This document shows positions 6,476 through 14,489 of a stretch of 24,486 bases of DNA, one piece after another. This stretch comes from a virus. The notes below the pieces were generated by a model that saw nothing but the letters and a program-made list of their open reading frames with translations, searched no databases and was not told the origin of the DNA. The position numbers and the translations under genes were made by a program. The stretch covers positions 1-24,486 of the IMG/VR virus record IMGVR_UViG_3300046000_003341; one strand, written 5' to 3'. Positions within the stretch are counted from its first letter, which is position 1, and every line of letters begins with the position of its first letter.

Positions 6476-8377
6476 ATGAGCAGAATACCAATCCAACTAA
6501 GCCCAGGGGTGAACTTTTCAGAAATTGACCTCTCGACGGTTGTTCCTAATGTTGCAACAGCAACAGGAGCGATTGCGGGGGTTTTCCAATGGGGGCCAGC
6601 AGAAAAGATCGTCACCGTCACCTCGGAAGACCAACTCGTTGGTATTTTCGGTAAGCCTTTGCGCGAAGAAGACGGTATCGACTTCCATTGTGCAGCAAAC
6701 TTCCTCCAATATAGCCGCGACCTCCGTGTAGTCCGTGTTGTTGGCAGCGACGAAAGCAACGCTAACACCGATGGAATCACCAACGCTCAATACCTAAACG
6801 AAGATGTCCTTGGTGCAGAATCGGCTCTTCCTGCGGCATTTTACGCGAAATATCCTGGTATTATGGGTAATTCACTCAAAGTCGTATTGATTGACGGTAA
6901 TGGTGAAGCAGACCTAACTACAGGCACTACTGCTGCTGTCGCCACAAACACCATAAAGTTTACATCAATTCTTGGAGGCACAGCCGAAGAGAATGATAAG
7001 TTGATTTTCCAAACCGCAAATTTCTCGCAGACATTCTTGATTGAGTCTGCTACGGGCTTCACCGCCACGGTAAAGAACTTTGTCGCAAGCACAATTGCAA
7101 GCGGATCAACTGTCAAGTTCCGTAGTAAGTATTCAGATCTCTTCCAACTCGATGCCACGACAAGCACACAGGCTTTGAATCGTGGTGGATCTAACGACGA
7201 ATTGAATGTCGTTGTCATTGACGAAGATGGCGATTTTACGGGTACGGATGGTGCAATCCTTGAAGTATTCCAAAATGTCTCCAAGGCATACGATGCTCGG
7301 GACAACGATGGTGCGCCAAACTATGTCTCTAGCGTGATAAACAATAACTCAAACTTTATTTGGGCTGCTGATCTAGAGCCACTTTGGGGAGGATCTGTCC
7401 CTCAAGCACTCACCACAGCCTTTGGAGATATCACCACAGGGTTTACTGCTGCCAATGTGTCTAAGTTCAGTCTAAGTGGTGCAACTGCCGCCGTGAGTAG
7501 CACAGCACGACTTTACATTGGTGGTTATAGCAAGTTCATTGACCGTGACAGCGTTGACATTTCTCTGCTCATCTCAGGTAGAGCAGATACAACCAATGTT
7601 AAGTTGCTTTCGGATCTTGTCAATGACCGTAAGGATTGCGTCTTGTTTGTGTCACCAAAACTCACTGATGTCCTCAATAAGACGCAATCACAAGCGACAA
7701 GTCTAATTCTTACGACTCGCAACAGCACTTATAACATTAACTCGTCATATTGTGTGATGGATAGTGGTTGGAAGTACATCTACGACAAGTACAATGATAT
7801 GTTCCGCTACATTCCACTCAATCCTGATATTGCGGGGCTTTGTGCGAGAACCGAATTCAACACACAGAGTTGGTTCTCCCCTGCGGGTCTGAACCGTGGA
7901 TTTATCAAGAATGTCATCAAGTTGGCATTCAATCCTGATCAAGGAGCAAGAGATATTCTTTATGTTGCAGGAATCAACCCTGTGGCTACCTTTAGTGGTG
8001 AAGGAACCCTACTCTACGGCGACAAGACCATGTTGAAGAAGCCAAGTGCCTTCGACAGAATCAATGTGCGTAGACTTTTCATCACCCTTGAAAAGGCTAT
8101 TGCTACAGCATCTAAATACTCATTGTTCGAACTCAATGATGAATTTACTCGTTCACAGTTTAGAAATCTTGTTAATCCATATCTCCGTAATGTACAGGCT
8201 CAACGAGGTATCACCGATTTCCGTGTGGTGTGTGATGAAACCAACAATACTGCTCAAGTTATTGACAACAATCAGTTTGTGGCGGACATCTACATCAAAC
8301 CAAATCGTAGCATCAACTTCATTCAATTGAACTTTATCGCGACTCGAACCGATAGCGCATTCACAGAGATCATCTAA
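6476..8377 (+). CDS. 18: Tail sheath protein, first copy (gp18-like)
   Basis: A 633-residue protein; T4 gp18 has 659. The contractile sheath surrounds the tail tube and shortens on infection. The N-terminus has the family signature LSPGV followed by a GxxxGxFQWGPA stretch and FGKP (residues 8-60). The C-terminal part holds the conserved SWFSPAGLNRG region (about 463-474), then GDKT, FDRINVRRLF and FTRSQFRN, and ends with NFIATRT. These match the T4 sheath closely. Initiation is at ATG 6476 with GGGAG at 6465-6469. It is followed after 9 bases by a paralogue. Residues 130-235, between the shared segments, form the variable surface domain expected in sheath proteins. Which of the two copies forms most of the sheath cannot be told from sequence. 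Confidence 0.93.
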   Translation: MSRIPIQLSPGVNFSEIDLSTVVPNVATATGAIAGVFQWGPAEKIVTVTSEDQLVGIFGKPLREEDGIDFHCAANFLQYSRDLRVVRVVGSDESNANTDGITNAQYLNEDVLGAESALPAAFYAKYPGIMGNSLKVVLIDGNGEADLTTGTTAAVATNTIKFTSILGGTAEENDKLIFQTANFSQTFLIESATGFTATVKNFVASTIASGSTVKFRSKYSDLFQLDATTSTQALNRGGSNDELNVVVIDEDGDFTGTDGAILEVFQNVSKAYDARDNDGAPNYVSSVINNNSNFIWAADLEPLWGGSVPQALTTAFGDITTGFTAANVSKFSLSGATAAVSSTARLYIGGYSKFIDRDSVDISLLISGRADTTNVKLLSDLVNDRKDCVLFVSPKLTDVLNKTQSQATSLILTTRNSTYNINSSYCVMDSGWKYIYDKYNDMFRYIPLNPDIAGLCARTEFNTQSWFSPAGLNRGFIKNVIKLAFNPDQGARDILYVAGINPVATFSGEGTLLYGDKTMLKKPSAFDRINVRRLFITLEKAIATASKYSLFELNDEFTRSQFRNLVNPYLRNVQAQRGITDFRVVCDETNNTAQVIDNNQFVADIYIKPNRSINFIQLNFIATRTDSAFTEII

Positions 8378-8386
8378 GGAGAGATA

Positions 8387-11170
8387 ATGGCTAATCCGAT
8401 TCCAACTCAACTCAGTCCAGGCGTTAAGGTTTCAGAAGTAGACCTATCGCAATTTGTTCAACTCGAATCGTTAAATACTGCGGGTATGGTTGGTATTTTC
8501 AATTGGGGGCCAGGCTCGATTGCGACCTCTGTGAACTCAGAGAGTAATCTTGCCGCCATATTCGGTAAGCCAACACTCGATCCATCAGATTCCACAACAG
8601 AGTCAGACTTCTTTGCTGCCTCAAACTTCCTTCGATATTCAAACCACTTGAAGGTTATTCGTGTCATTCAAGCGGGTGATTCCAATGCCGCATCTGAAGA
8701 TATTGGAGTTACAGGCATAAACAATTGTGACAATCGAATCATCAGTAACCACGAAGAATTTGTTCAACTTGGTGGATTCTCTGCATCAGCAGGTATTGAG
8801 TCATTGGCTCACTTTAGAGCGCGATACCCAGGAAACTTTGGTGACACCTTCAAGGTAGTTGTGTTTGACGGGGCTACAGGCGAAACCATCTTCACAGACA
8901 CTGCGGGTCTTCAAGATTTCAATTTGTTTGGTGGTTATAACAATATCATAGGAATTTCTGGTGGAACATGCGGTTTCTCACTTACCGCAACTAGATCAAA
9001 TACCATACTTTTTGATGACGGTTTGGGAAATGAGTTTGAACTAGAAGTGCCTGTAAGTATGGGTGCTACTTCAGGGATCATTAATTGGTACACAGTAACG
9101 GTTACCCCACCAAGTAATATGACACCAACAGAGTTTATTAACTCCTTCGGTAGCGAAGATAAGTTCAACCTTCTGTATGCAACAGGAACAACTACCGCAA
9201 ATTATGCTCTGACAAATTCGGGAACTAACCCAAGCGGAAACAACTCGAATTGTTTTGCGGCTGATTTTAATTTTATTGGTGGAGGTGTTGGCTCTGAGGG
9301 AAGAAGTGTAAATCCTTTTTCAGAGTTTGCTGCCTCCCCAATCTCTCTCTTTGCTGCGGTATCGTCACTTAACGCAAGCGCGGTAGATATACTGTTCTTA
9401 GATGCCAACAATACTAACATGGGCGATTGGGTAATTGGACAGAGTACTGGCATTAGGCACACTTCAAACCCTAATGTAACTTCACTCATAAATAATATTT
9501 CACATTCCGCAACATCGGGTTCGGGTTTGCCAACGAACTTCAATCGGTCTATATTTAATCAAAGTCAAGCAGATACTCCATTCAATACTACTTCATTCTT
9601 CTTATACCGTAATGTTTGGGGATCAGGTATCGGCGCGGGGATATTTCCTAACAGCCCAAACAGTAGTACAAGCCCTCGCGGTTGGTTTAAGTTTATCGGT
9701 CTGACTGGAGGTCAACTGGTGAATCATTGGGTAGACGGAAACCTTACTCAGGTTGGAGTCACCTTTGATTTGGTTGGTGGACTTACGGGAATCAAGAGGG
9801 ATTTTCAATTCGGGATGAAGCAACTCGGTAACTTTGGTTTGGGAACACAATCTGAAACCACAGAGTCTTATGACGGTTACCGTATCTTTGATAAGATGCC
9901 AGGAACTTCGGAGGCTGCTCTTGCTGTGGGTGGATCCAACGACGAGATCAGCATTGCAGTTCTCGACACTAACGGTAAGTTCGGGCCTAAGAACGGTCTT
10001 CTTGAAAGATTTGAACTTCTTTCGAAGGCTGTTGACGGAAAAAACCTTGATGGGCAATCCGTCTTCTATAAGGATTATGTCAACAACAACTCTCAATTTG
10101 TGTATCTTACCAAAGCATTTGCACTTGAGGCAGGAGATTATACATCAGATCTTACTACCGCCTTCGGTGATATCACATCCGAAACCAAGGGAGCGGACGG
10201 CATCACATTTACTCGCACAGGGTATTATGACCGACAGTTCGCTTTTGGTGAATCTAGCGCGTCCGCAGTAACTGTTGCGGAACAAGTAGCAGCATATTCG
10301 ACATTCCTCGATGACGATAGTGCTGTAGATATCATCTTTATTCCTGAGTCTTCGGTAGCGGATGATACTGACGGTAGCATGGCTACTGTCGAGAAGTTGG
10401 TATACGACACGGTAATCGAACCTCGTAAGGATACCATCCTTGTCGTGTCTACACCTAAGCCAGCGTCTTCGACTCAACACACAGCGATGGCTACATCAAA
10501 GGCTATTTCGTATCGTAAGAATCAGTTGGGGCTTCCTTCAAACTCATACACAGTCCTTGTAGCGGGTCGTAAGATATTCTTCGACACCTTCAACAATCAA
10601 CTAAGAAGAATTTCTTTGGCTTCTGATGTTGCGGGTATCATGTCAGGGCAAGAGATTCCTTGGGAGTCACCTGCGGGGTTTGCGCGTGGTTCGTTGCGAA
10701 ATGTCATCAAGTTGGAGACCCTTTTCTCTAAGACAGACCGCGATGAACTCTACAAGAATCAAATTAACTTCTTCACTCAGTTCAATGATGGTTCGGGAAC
10801 CGTTCTTTACGGAGACAAGACTCTTCTCACTAAGCCTAGTGCGTTTGACCGAATCAATGTTCGTCGCGTGTTTATCGCTGCGGAAAAGGCTATCGCTAAG
10901 GCTGCTAAATACTCATTGTTTGAGTTCAATGACGAGTTTACTCGTTCGCAATTCAGAAACCTCGTCAATCCATTCCTAGCGAATCTTCAATCCCAACGGG
11001 GAATTGCCGATTTCCGTGTGGTTTGTGATGCGACGAATAACCCAGGAAGCGTAGTTGACCTAAATCAGTTTGTAGCAGACATCTATATCAAACCATTGAA
11101 GTCTATCAACTTTATTCAGTTGAACTTTATTGCAACACGAAGTGATTTCAGTCTAACCACCATCGAATAA
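8387..11170 (+). CDS. Tail sheath protein, second copy with large central insertion (gp18 paralogue)
   Basis: A 927-residue paralogue of the preceding gene, about 290 residues longer. N-terminal residues 1-165 and C-terminal residues from about 514 onward align with the first copy (QLSPGV, FNWGPG, FGKP at the start; GGSNDE, SPAGFARG, GDKT, FDRINVRR, FTRSQFRN near the end). The extra length lies between about 165 and 514 and is rich in Asn, Ser, Thr, Gly and Phe, like beta-rich surface domains. It begins after a strong site (TAAGGAGA at 8375-8382) that contains the stop codon of the first copy. It could be a minor sheath subunit, a ring at one end of the tail, or a decorated sheath; the sequence does not decide. 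The frame is intact and conserved segments are kept, so it is not a decaying duplicate. Confidence 0.9.
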   Translation: MANPIPTQLSPGVKVSEVDLSQFVQLESLNTAGMVGIFNWGPGSIATSVNSESNLAAIFGKPTLDPSDSTTESDFFAASNFLRYSNHLKVIRVIQAGDSNAASEDIGVTGINNCDNRIISNHEEFVQLGGFSASAGIESLAHFRARYPGNFGDTFKVVVFDGATGETIFTDTAGLQDFNLFGGYNNIIGISGGTCGFSLTATRSNTILFDDGLGNEFELEVPVSMGATSGIINWYTVTVTPPSNMTPTEFINSFGSEDKFNLLYATGTTTANYALTNSGTNPSGNNSNCFAADFNFIGGGVGSEGRSVNPFSEFAASPISLFAAVSSLNASAVDILFLDANNTNMGDWVIGQSTGIRHTSNPNVTSLINNISHSATSGSGLPTNFNRSIFNQSQADTPFNTTSFFLYRNVWGSGIGAGIFPNSPNSSTSPRGWFKFIGLTGGQLVNHWVDGNLTQVGVTFDLVGGLTGIKRDFQFGMKQLGNFGLGTQSETTESYDGYRIFDKMPGTSEAALAVGGSNDEISIAVLDTNGKFGPKNGLLERFELLSKAVDGKNLDGQSVFYKDYVNNNSQFVYLTKAFALEAGDYTSDLTTAFGDITSETKGADGITFTRTGYYDRQFAFGESSASAVTVAEQVAAYSTFLDDDSAVDIIFIPESSVADDTDGSMATVEKLVYDTVIEPRKDTILVVSTPKPASSTQHTAMATSKAISYRKNQLGLPSNSYTVLVAGRKIFFDTFNNQLRRISLASDVAGIMSGQEIPWESPAGFARGSLRNVIKLETLFSKTDRDELYKNQINFFTQFNDGSGTVLYGDKTLLTKPSAFDRINVRRVFIAAEKAIAKAAKYSLFEFNDEFTRSQFRNLVNPFLANLQSQRGIADFRVVCDATNNPGSVVDLNQFVADIYIKPLKSINFIQLNFIATRSDFSLTTIE

Positions 11171-11173
11171 ATA
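11166..11173 (+). promoter_or_regulatory. Candidate T4-type late promoter for gp19
   Basis: AATAAATA matches 7 of 8 bases of the T4 late -10 element TATAAATA. It contains the stop codon of the second sheath gene and ends 21 bases before the gp19 ATG. A gp55-type sigma is encoded in this window. AT-rich octamers also arise by chance, so this is a candidate only. Confidence 0.42.
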
Positions 11174-11194
11174 GAGTAACAGGGAGCATCTAGA

Positions 11195-11764
11195 ATGAAC
11201 ATCAAGAATTTTGCCAACGCAATGCAGGGAGCAGGAGTAAAGCCTAGCCTCTTCGAAGTACAAGGAAGAATCGGCGGATCTGAAAGTCCTCTTACACCAT
11301 TCCTTGTCAAGGCTGCGTCACTGCCAGGGACAGCAATAGGAACTATCGAAATTCCATACCGTGGTCGTAAGATCAAGGTTCCTGGTGATAGAGTCTTCTC
11401 GGATTGGTCAATCTCGTTGATCAATGACAACAAATTTCAATTGCGTAATCTCTTTGAGTTGTGGGTCGATTCGATTCAATCAATGGAGCGCAATGTTGCA
11501 ACCAACGAGTTCATCAACTTCTCGACTCCTGTGTTTGCTGATTGGACTGTCAATCAGATGGATCGTACAGGAAAGCCCATCAAGGCTTATACCCTTGTTG
11601 GCTGCTTCCCAACTGACATCTCACCAATTGACCTCAGTTACGAAGCATCAGATCAGATTGAAGAATTCAGCGTAACACTTGCTTACTCGTACTTCACCTC
11701 TAACATCGGTACGCCTGGATCGAATCCAATCCCAGGGCTAAATAAGTTTACCCCAGGTGGTTAA
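11195..11764 (+). CDS. 19: Tail tube protein (gp19-like)
   Basis: A 189-residue protein (T4 gp19: 163). It forms the hexameric rings of the inner tail tube through which DNA passes. The family pattern is clear: KAASLPGTAIGTIEIPYRGRK near residues 38-58, then VPGDRVFSDW with the GDRxFxDW motif of T4 tail tubes (about 61-70), a central region ending in GCFPTDISPIDL, and a final strand EEFSVTLAYSYF. About 25 extra residues at the C-terminus are rich in Gly, Pro and Asn and have no T4 counterpart. Initiation is at ATG 11195 with AGGGAG at 11181-11186. Confidence 0.93.
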   Translation: MNIKNFANAMQGAGVKPSLFEVQGRIGGSESPLTPFLVKAASLPGTAIGTIEIPYRGRKIKVPGDRVFSDWSISLINDNKFQLRNLFELWVDSIQSMERNVATNEFINFSTPVFADWTVNQMDRTGKPIKAYTLVGCFPTDISPIDLSYEASDQIEEFSVTLAYSYFTSNIGTPGSNPIPGLNKFTPGG

Positions 11765-11783
11765 TTTTACATTGGAGAATTGA

Positions 11784-13466
11784 ATGGCATTTGAACTTTT
11801 TGGTTATTCTCTGAGCAGATCAGGCAAGACTGCTCCGACCATTCAGAACGACGAGATCACGGCTAACGCCTCGTTCTCTCCTCCTGATTACGATGACGGC
11901 GCGATGCCTATCTCGTCGGGAGTCTACTATAGTTCGTATATGGACTTTGATGGTGGTATCAAAGCAACTAGCGACATGATTCGTAAGTACCGTGAGATGT
12001 CTCTCTACCCCGAAGTAGAAATGGCTATTGACGATATTTGCAATGAAGCCGTAGTCTTTGAAGATAACAACAGCCCTGTGGATATCGAAGTCGATGATAA
12101 AGACTTACCCCCGAAAATTAAACAAAGAATAACAGAAGAGTTCCAAGAGGTTCTTCGGCTGTTACACTTTCAAGATAGGGGATATGAAATCTTTAGAAAG
12201 TGGTACATAGATGGAAGAATCTATTACCACAAAATTATTGACAAAGACAATCCTCGTAAGGGACTCGTCGAGATTCGCCCAATCGAATCGACTCACATCC
12301 GTAAGGTGCGTAATGTCATCAAGAAGAAAGACCCGAAGACGGGTGCTGATGTTGTATCGCGTGTAGATGAGTTTTATGTCTACTCAGAACGAGAAGAGAC
12401 TATTACTCCTAGTATGCCACAAGCCCCAACAACAACGATGAAAGGTGTGAAGATCACATCAGATTCTATTTGCCATATCAACAGTGGTTTGTTTGATGGG
12501 GGCAAGAAGCGGGTTCTATCGTACATTCACAAAGCACTCAAGCCGCTGAACCAATTGAAGATGGTGGAAGATGCGGTAGTCATCTATCGACTCTCCCGCG
12601 CACCTGAACGCAGAGTCTTTTATGTGGATGTCGGTAATCTACCAAAGCAGAAGGCAGAGCAATATCTCAAGGATGTCATGAACCGCCATCGTAATAAGAT
12701 GGTCTATGATGCATCTTCGGGTGAACTCAAGGACGAGCGTAGACACATGTCGATGCTTGAGGATTTTTGGATGCCTCGTCGTGAAGGTGGCAAGGGTACT
12801 GAAATCACCACACTACCTGGCGGTCAAAACCTTGGTCAAATGGACGATGTCCTGTACTTTCAAAAGAAGTTGTATAAGGCTCTCAATGTTCCAACCTCTC
12901 GTTTGGATTCCGATCAAAATGGATTCAACATGGGCAGACAGGCTGAGATCACCCGCGACGAATTGAAGTTCTTTAGATTTATTGAAAGACTTCGTAAGCG
13001 TTTCTCTGAGTTGTTTATGGAAATCCTCAAGACTCAATTGCTCTTGAAGGGTGTCATAACCAAGGACGATTGGGAGTTTGTAAAGAAGAACATTCGTTTT
13101 GAATTCCGTAAAGATTCATACTTTACTGAAGCCAAGGAAAACGAGATCCTTAATAGCCGCATCACTCTTCTCGCCACAGCAGACCCTTATCTCGGAAAGT
13201 ACTTCTCTAAGTCGTACCTTCAGAAGAAGGTTCTTAGAATGTTTGATGAAGAAATTGAAGAAATTGCTGTGGATATAGGCAACGAGGCTGCTGTCGATCC
13301 GAACTCGATCATCCCAACTCAGATATCTAACCAAGTAGATACACAGAGAATGATTGGTGATGTTCAAAACAAACAACAACTAGATATGCAAGCACAATCA
13401 ATACAAATGAATTACGCGATGGGTCAATTACCGTCACAACAACCGCAGCCCAAAGCAAAACGATAA
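11784..13466 (+). CDS. 20: Portal vertex protein (gp20-like)
   Basis: A 560-residue protein (T4 gp20: 524). It forms the dodecameric portal through which DNA enters and leaves the head, initiates head assembly, and docks the terminase. Recognisable segments are MIRKYREMSLYPEVEMAIDDI near residues 66-86, the wing and stem region with IRPIESTHIRKVRN, the RAPERRVFYVDVGNLPKQKA stretch (272-291), and FWMPRREGGKGTEI...LPGGQNLGQMDD (about 330-357), all typical of T4-like portals. The C-terminal 50 residues are Gln/Asn-rich and likely disordered. GGAG at 11774-11777 precedes ATG 11784. The stop codon lies inside a late-promoter-like octamer. Confidence 0.95.
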   Translation: MAFELFGYSLSRSGKTAPTIQNDEITANASFSPPDYDDGAMPISSGVYYSSYMDFDGGIKATSDMIRKYREMSLYPEVEMAIDDICNEAVVFEDNNSPVDIEVDDKDLPPKIKQRITEEFQEVLRLLHFQDRGYEIFRKWYIDGRIYYHKIIDKDNPRKGLVEIRPIESTHIRKVRNVIKKKDPKTGADVVSRVDEFYVYSEREETITPSMPQAPTTTMKGVKITSDSICHINSGLFDGGKKRVLSYIHKALKPLNQLKMVEDAVVIYRLSRAPERRVFYVDVGNLPKQKAEQYLKDVMNRHRNKMVYDASSGELKDERRHMSMLEDFWMPRREGGKGTEITTLPGGQNLGQMDDVLYFQKKLYKALNVPTSRLDSDQNGFNMGRQAEITRDELKFFRFIERLRKRFSELFMEILKTQLLLKGVITKDDWEFVKKNIRFEFRKDSYFTEAKENEILNSRITLLATADPYLGKYFSKSYLQKKVLRMFDEEIEEIAVDIGNEAAVDPNSIIPTQISNQVDTQRMIGDVQNKQQLDMQAQSIQMNYAMGQLPSQQPQPKAKR

Positions 13467-13469
13467 ATA
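13462..13469 (+). promoter_or_regulatory. Candidate T4-type late promoter for the gp67-gp21 head genes
   Basis: GATAAATA matches 7 of 8 bases of TATAAATA, includes the portal stop codon and ends 15 bases before the gp67-like ATG at 13485. Confidence 0.42.
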
Positions 13470-13484
13470 AACATGGAGAATTAT

Positions 13485-13799
13485 ATGCCTACACCACACG
13501 ACCTATTGCAAGCCATCGTAGATGAAGATTTTGTTGCCGCCAAGGAAATCACCAATAGTTTGGTATTTGCCGCAGTATCAAGTCAATTAGAAGCCGCCAA
13601 GATGGAAGTAGCCTCCAAACTATTCGATGTTTGTGAGGGATCCAATTGCGATGAGGCAAAGATGTCCACGGTGGATTCTAATATGAATGGCAGGTTACAG
13701 CCAATTCATCACGAAGTTGTCGGTGCGCGTGTCAACGCTGGCATCAGAGCGGGTAATATACCACCAAAGAAGGCTGCTAAGATGAAGTCTTTCGGTTAA
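13485..13799 (+). CDS. 67: Prohead core protein (gp67-like)
   Basis: A 104-residue protein from ATG 13485, chosen because GGAG at 13475-13478 stands 6 bases upstream; an in-frame ATG at 13473 lacks such a site. The first 45 residues resemble T4 gp67, an internal prohead core protein: a short helix (LLQAIVDEDFVAAKE) and then AAVSSQLEAAKMEVASKLF, as in T4's DLVAARKLF...KEEKIAIARNFL. Its position between portal and protease is that of T4 gene 67. T4 gp67 ends in a long acidic tail. Here the tail is absent and replaced by a basic, Lys-containing end (PPKKAAKMKSFG). Gene 68 of T4 has no counterpart. Confidence 0.75.
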   Translation: MPTPHDLLQAIVDEDFVAAKEITNSLVFAAVSSQLEAAKMEVASKLFDVCEGSNCDEAKMSTVDSNMNGRLQPIHHEVVGARVNAGIRAGNIPPKKAAKMKSFG

Positions 13800-13808
13800 G
13801 GAAATCTA

Positions 13809-14456
13809 ATGCTATTAATCACAGAACATACAGAAGATAACATTCAATGCATTTCAGAAGACGCAGGTGACGGAAAGAAGAACTACTTCATCCGTGGTGT
13901 TTTCATGCAAGCAGAAGAAGTTAACAAGAACGGCAGAAAGTACCCCCTTTCAATCATGGAACGCGAGATTGGCAAGTATAACGATAGTTATATTAAGAAC
14001 AGCCGATCCCTTGGCGAATTGGGTCACCCTGAAGGGCCAGGAATCAATCTTGATCGTGTTTCACATATGATCAAAGAAATGAAGATTGACAAGAATACGG
14101 TCTACGGTAAGGCTAAGATTCTTGACACTCCTTTTGGAAAAATCGTAAAAAACTTGATTGACGAGGGCGTTCGCCTTGGGGTTTCATCCCGTGGTATGGG
14201 TTCTCTCAAGCAAGTAAACGGGGTAAACGAAGTCCAAGAAGATTTCAGTCTCGCCACCGTGGATATCGTTGCGGATCCGTCAGCCCCAAATGCGTTTGTC
14301 AATGGCATTATGGAAGGAAAAGAGTGGATTTGGAATAATGGGCTTCTTTCTGAAAAGCATATAGCCTCATATCAGTCCACGATTAAGAAAGCAAGTTCCC
14401 GTCAACTCGACGAAGCCAAGTTGGAAGCCTGGAAAGACTTCCTTTCAAAAATATAA
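13809..14456 (+). CDS. 21: Prohead core scaffold protease (gp21-like)
   Basis: A 215-residue serine protease (T4 gp21: 212) that cleaves scaffold and capsid proteins during head maturation and then itself. The region RGVFMQAEEVNKNGRKYP (residues 29-46) is characteristic of the family. The probable catalytic His is in LGELGHPEGP (His73) and the probable catalytic Ser in SSRGMGS (about Ser126-127). An HMI segment after a VSH motif and a VDIVADPSAPNAFV stretch complete the family pattern. AAGGAAA overlapping the previous stop serves ATG 13809. Known substrate preference in T4 is cleavage after Glu in Leu/Ile-x-Glu; candidate sites are present in gp22 and gp23 here. Confidence 0.93.
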   Translation: MLLITEHTEDNIQCISEDAGDGKKNYFIRGVFMQAEEVNKNGRKYPLSIMEREIGKYNDSYIKNSRSLGELGHPEGPGINLDRVSHMIKEMKIDKNTVYGKAKILDTPFGKIVKNLIDEGVRLGVSSRGMGSLKQVNGVNEVQEDFSLATVDIVADPSAPNAFVNGIMEGKEWIWNNGLLSEKHIASYQSTIKKASSRQLDEAKLEAWKDFLSKI

Positions 14457-14489
14457 GTTTAATACATAAGATAAGAACTGGAGATTTCA

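Noticed and set aside
9488-9495. CATAAATA inside the second sheath gene
   Set aside because: It lies deep in coding sequence far from any start and is likely chance in AT-rich DNA.
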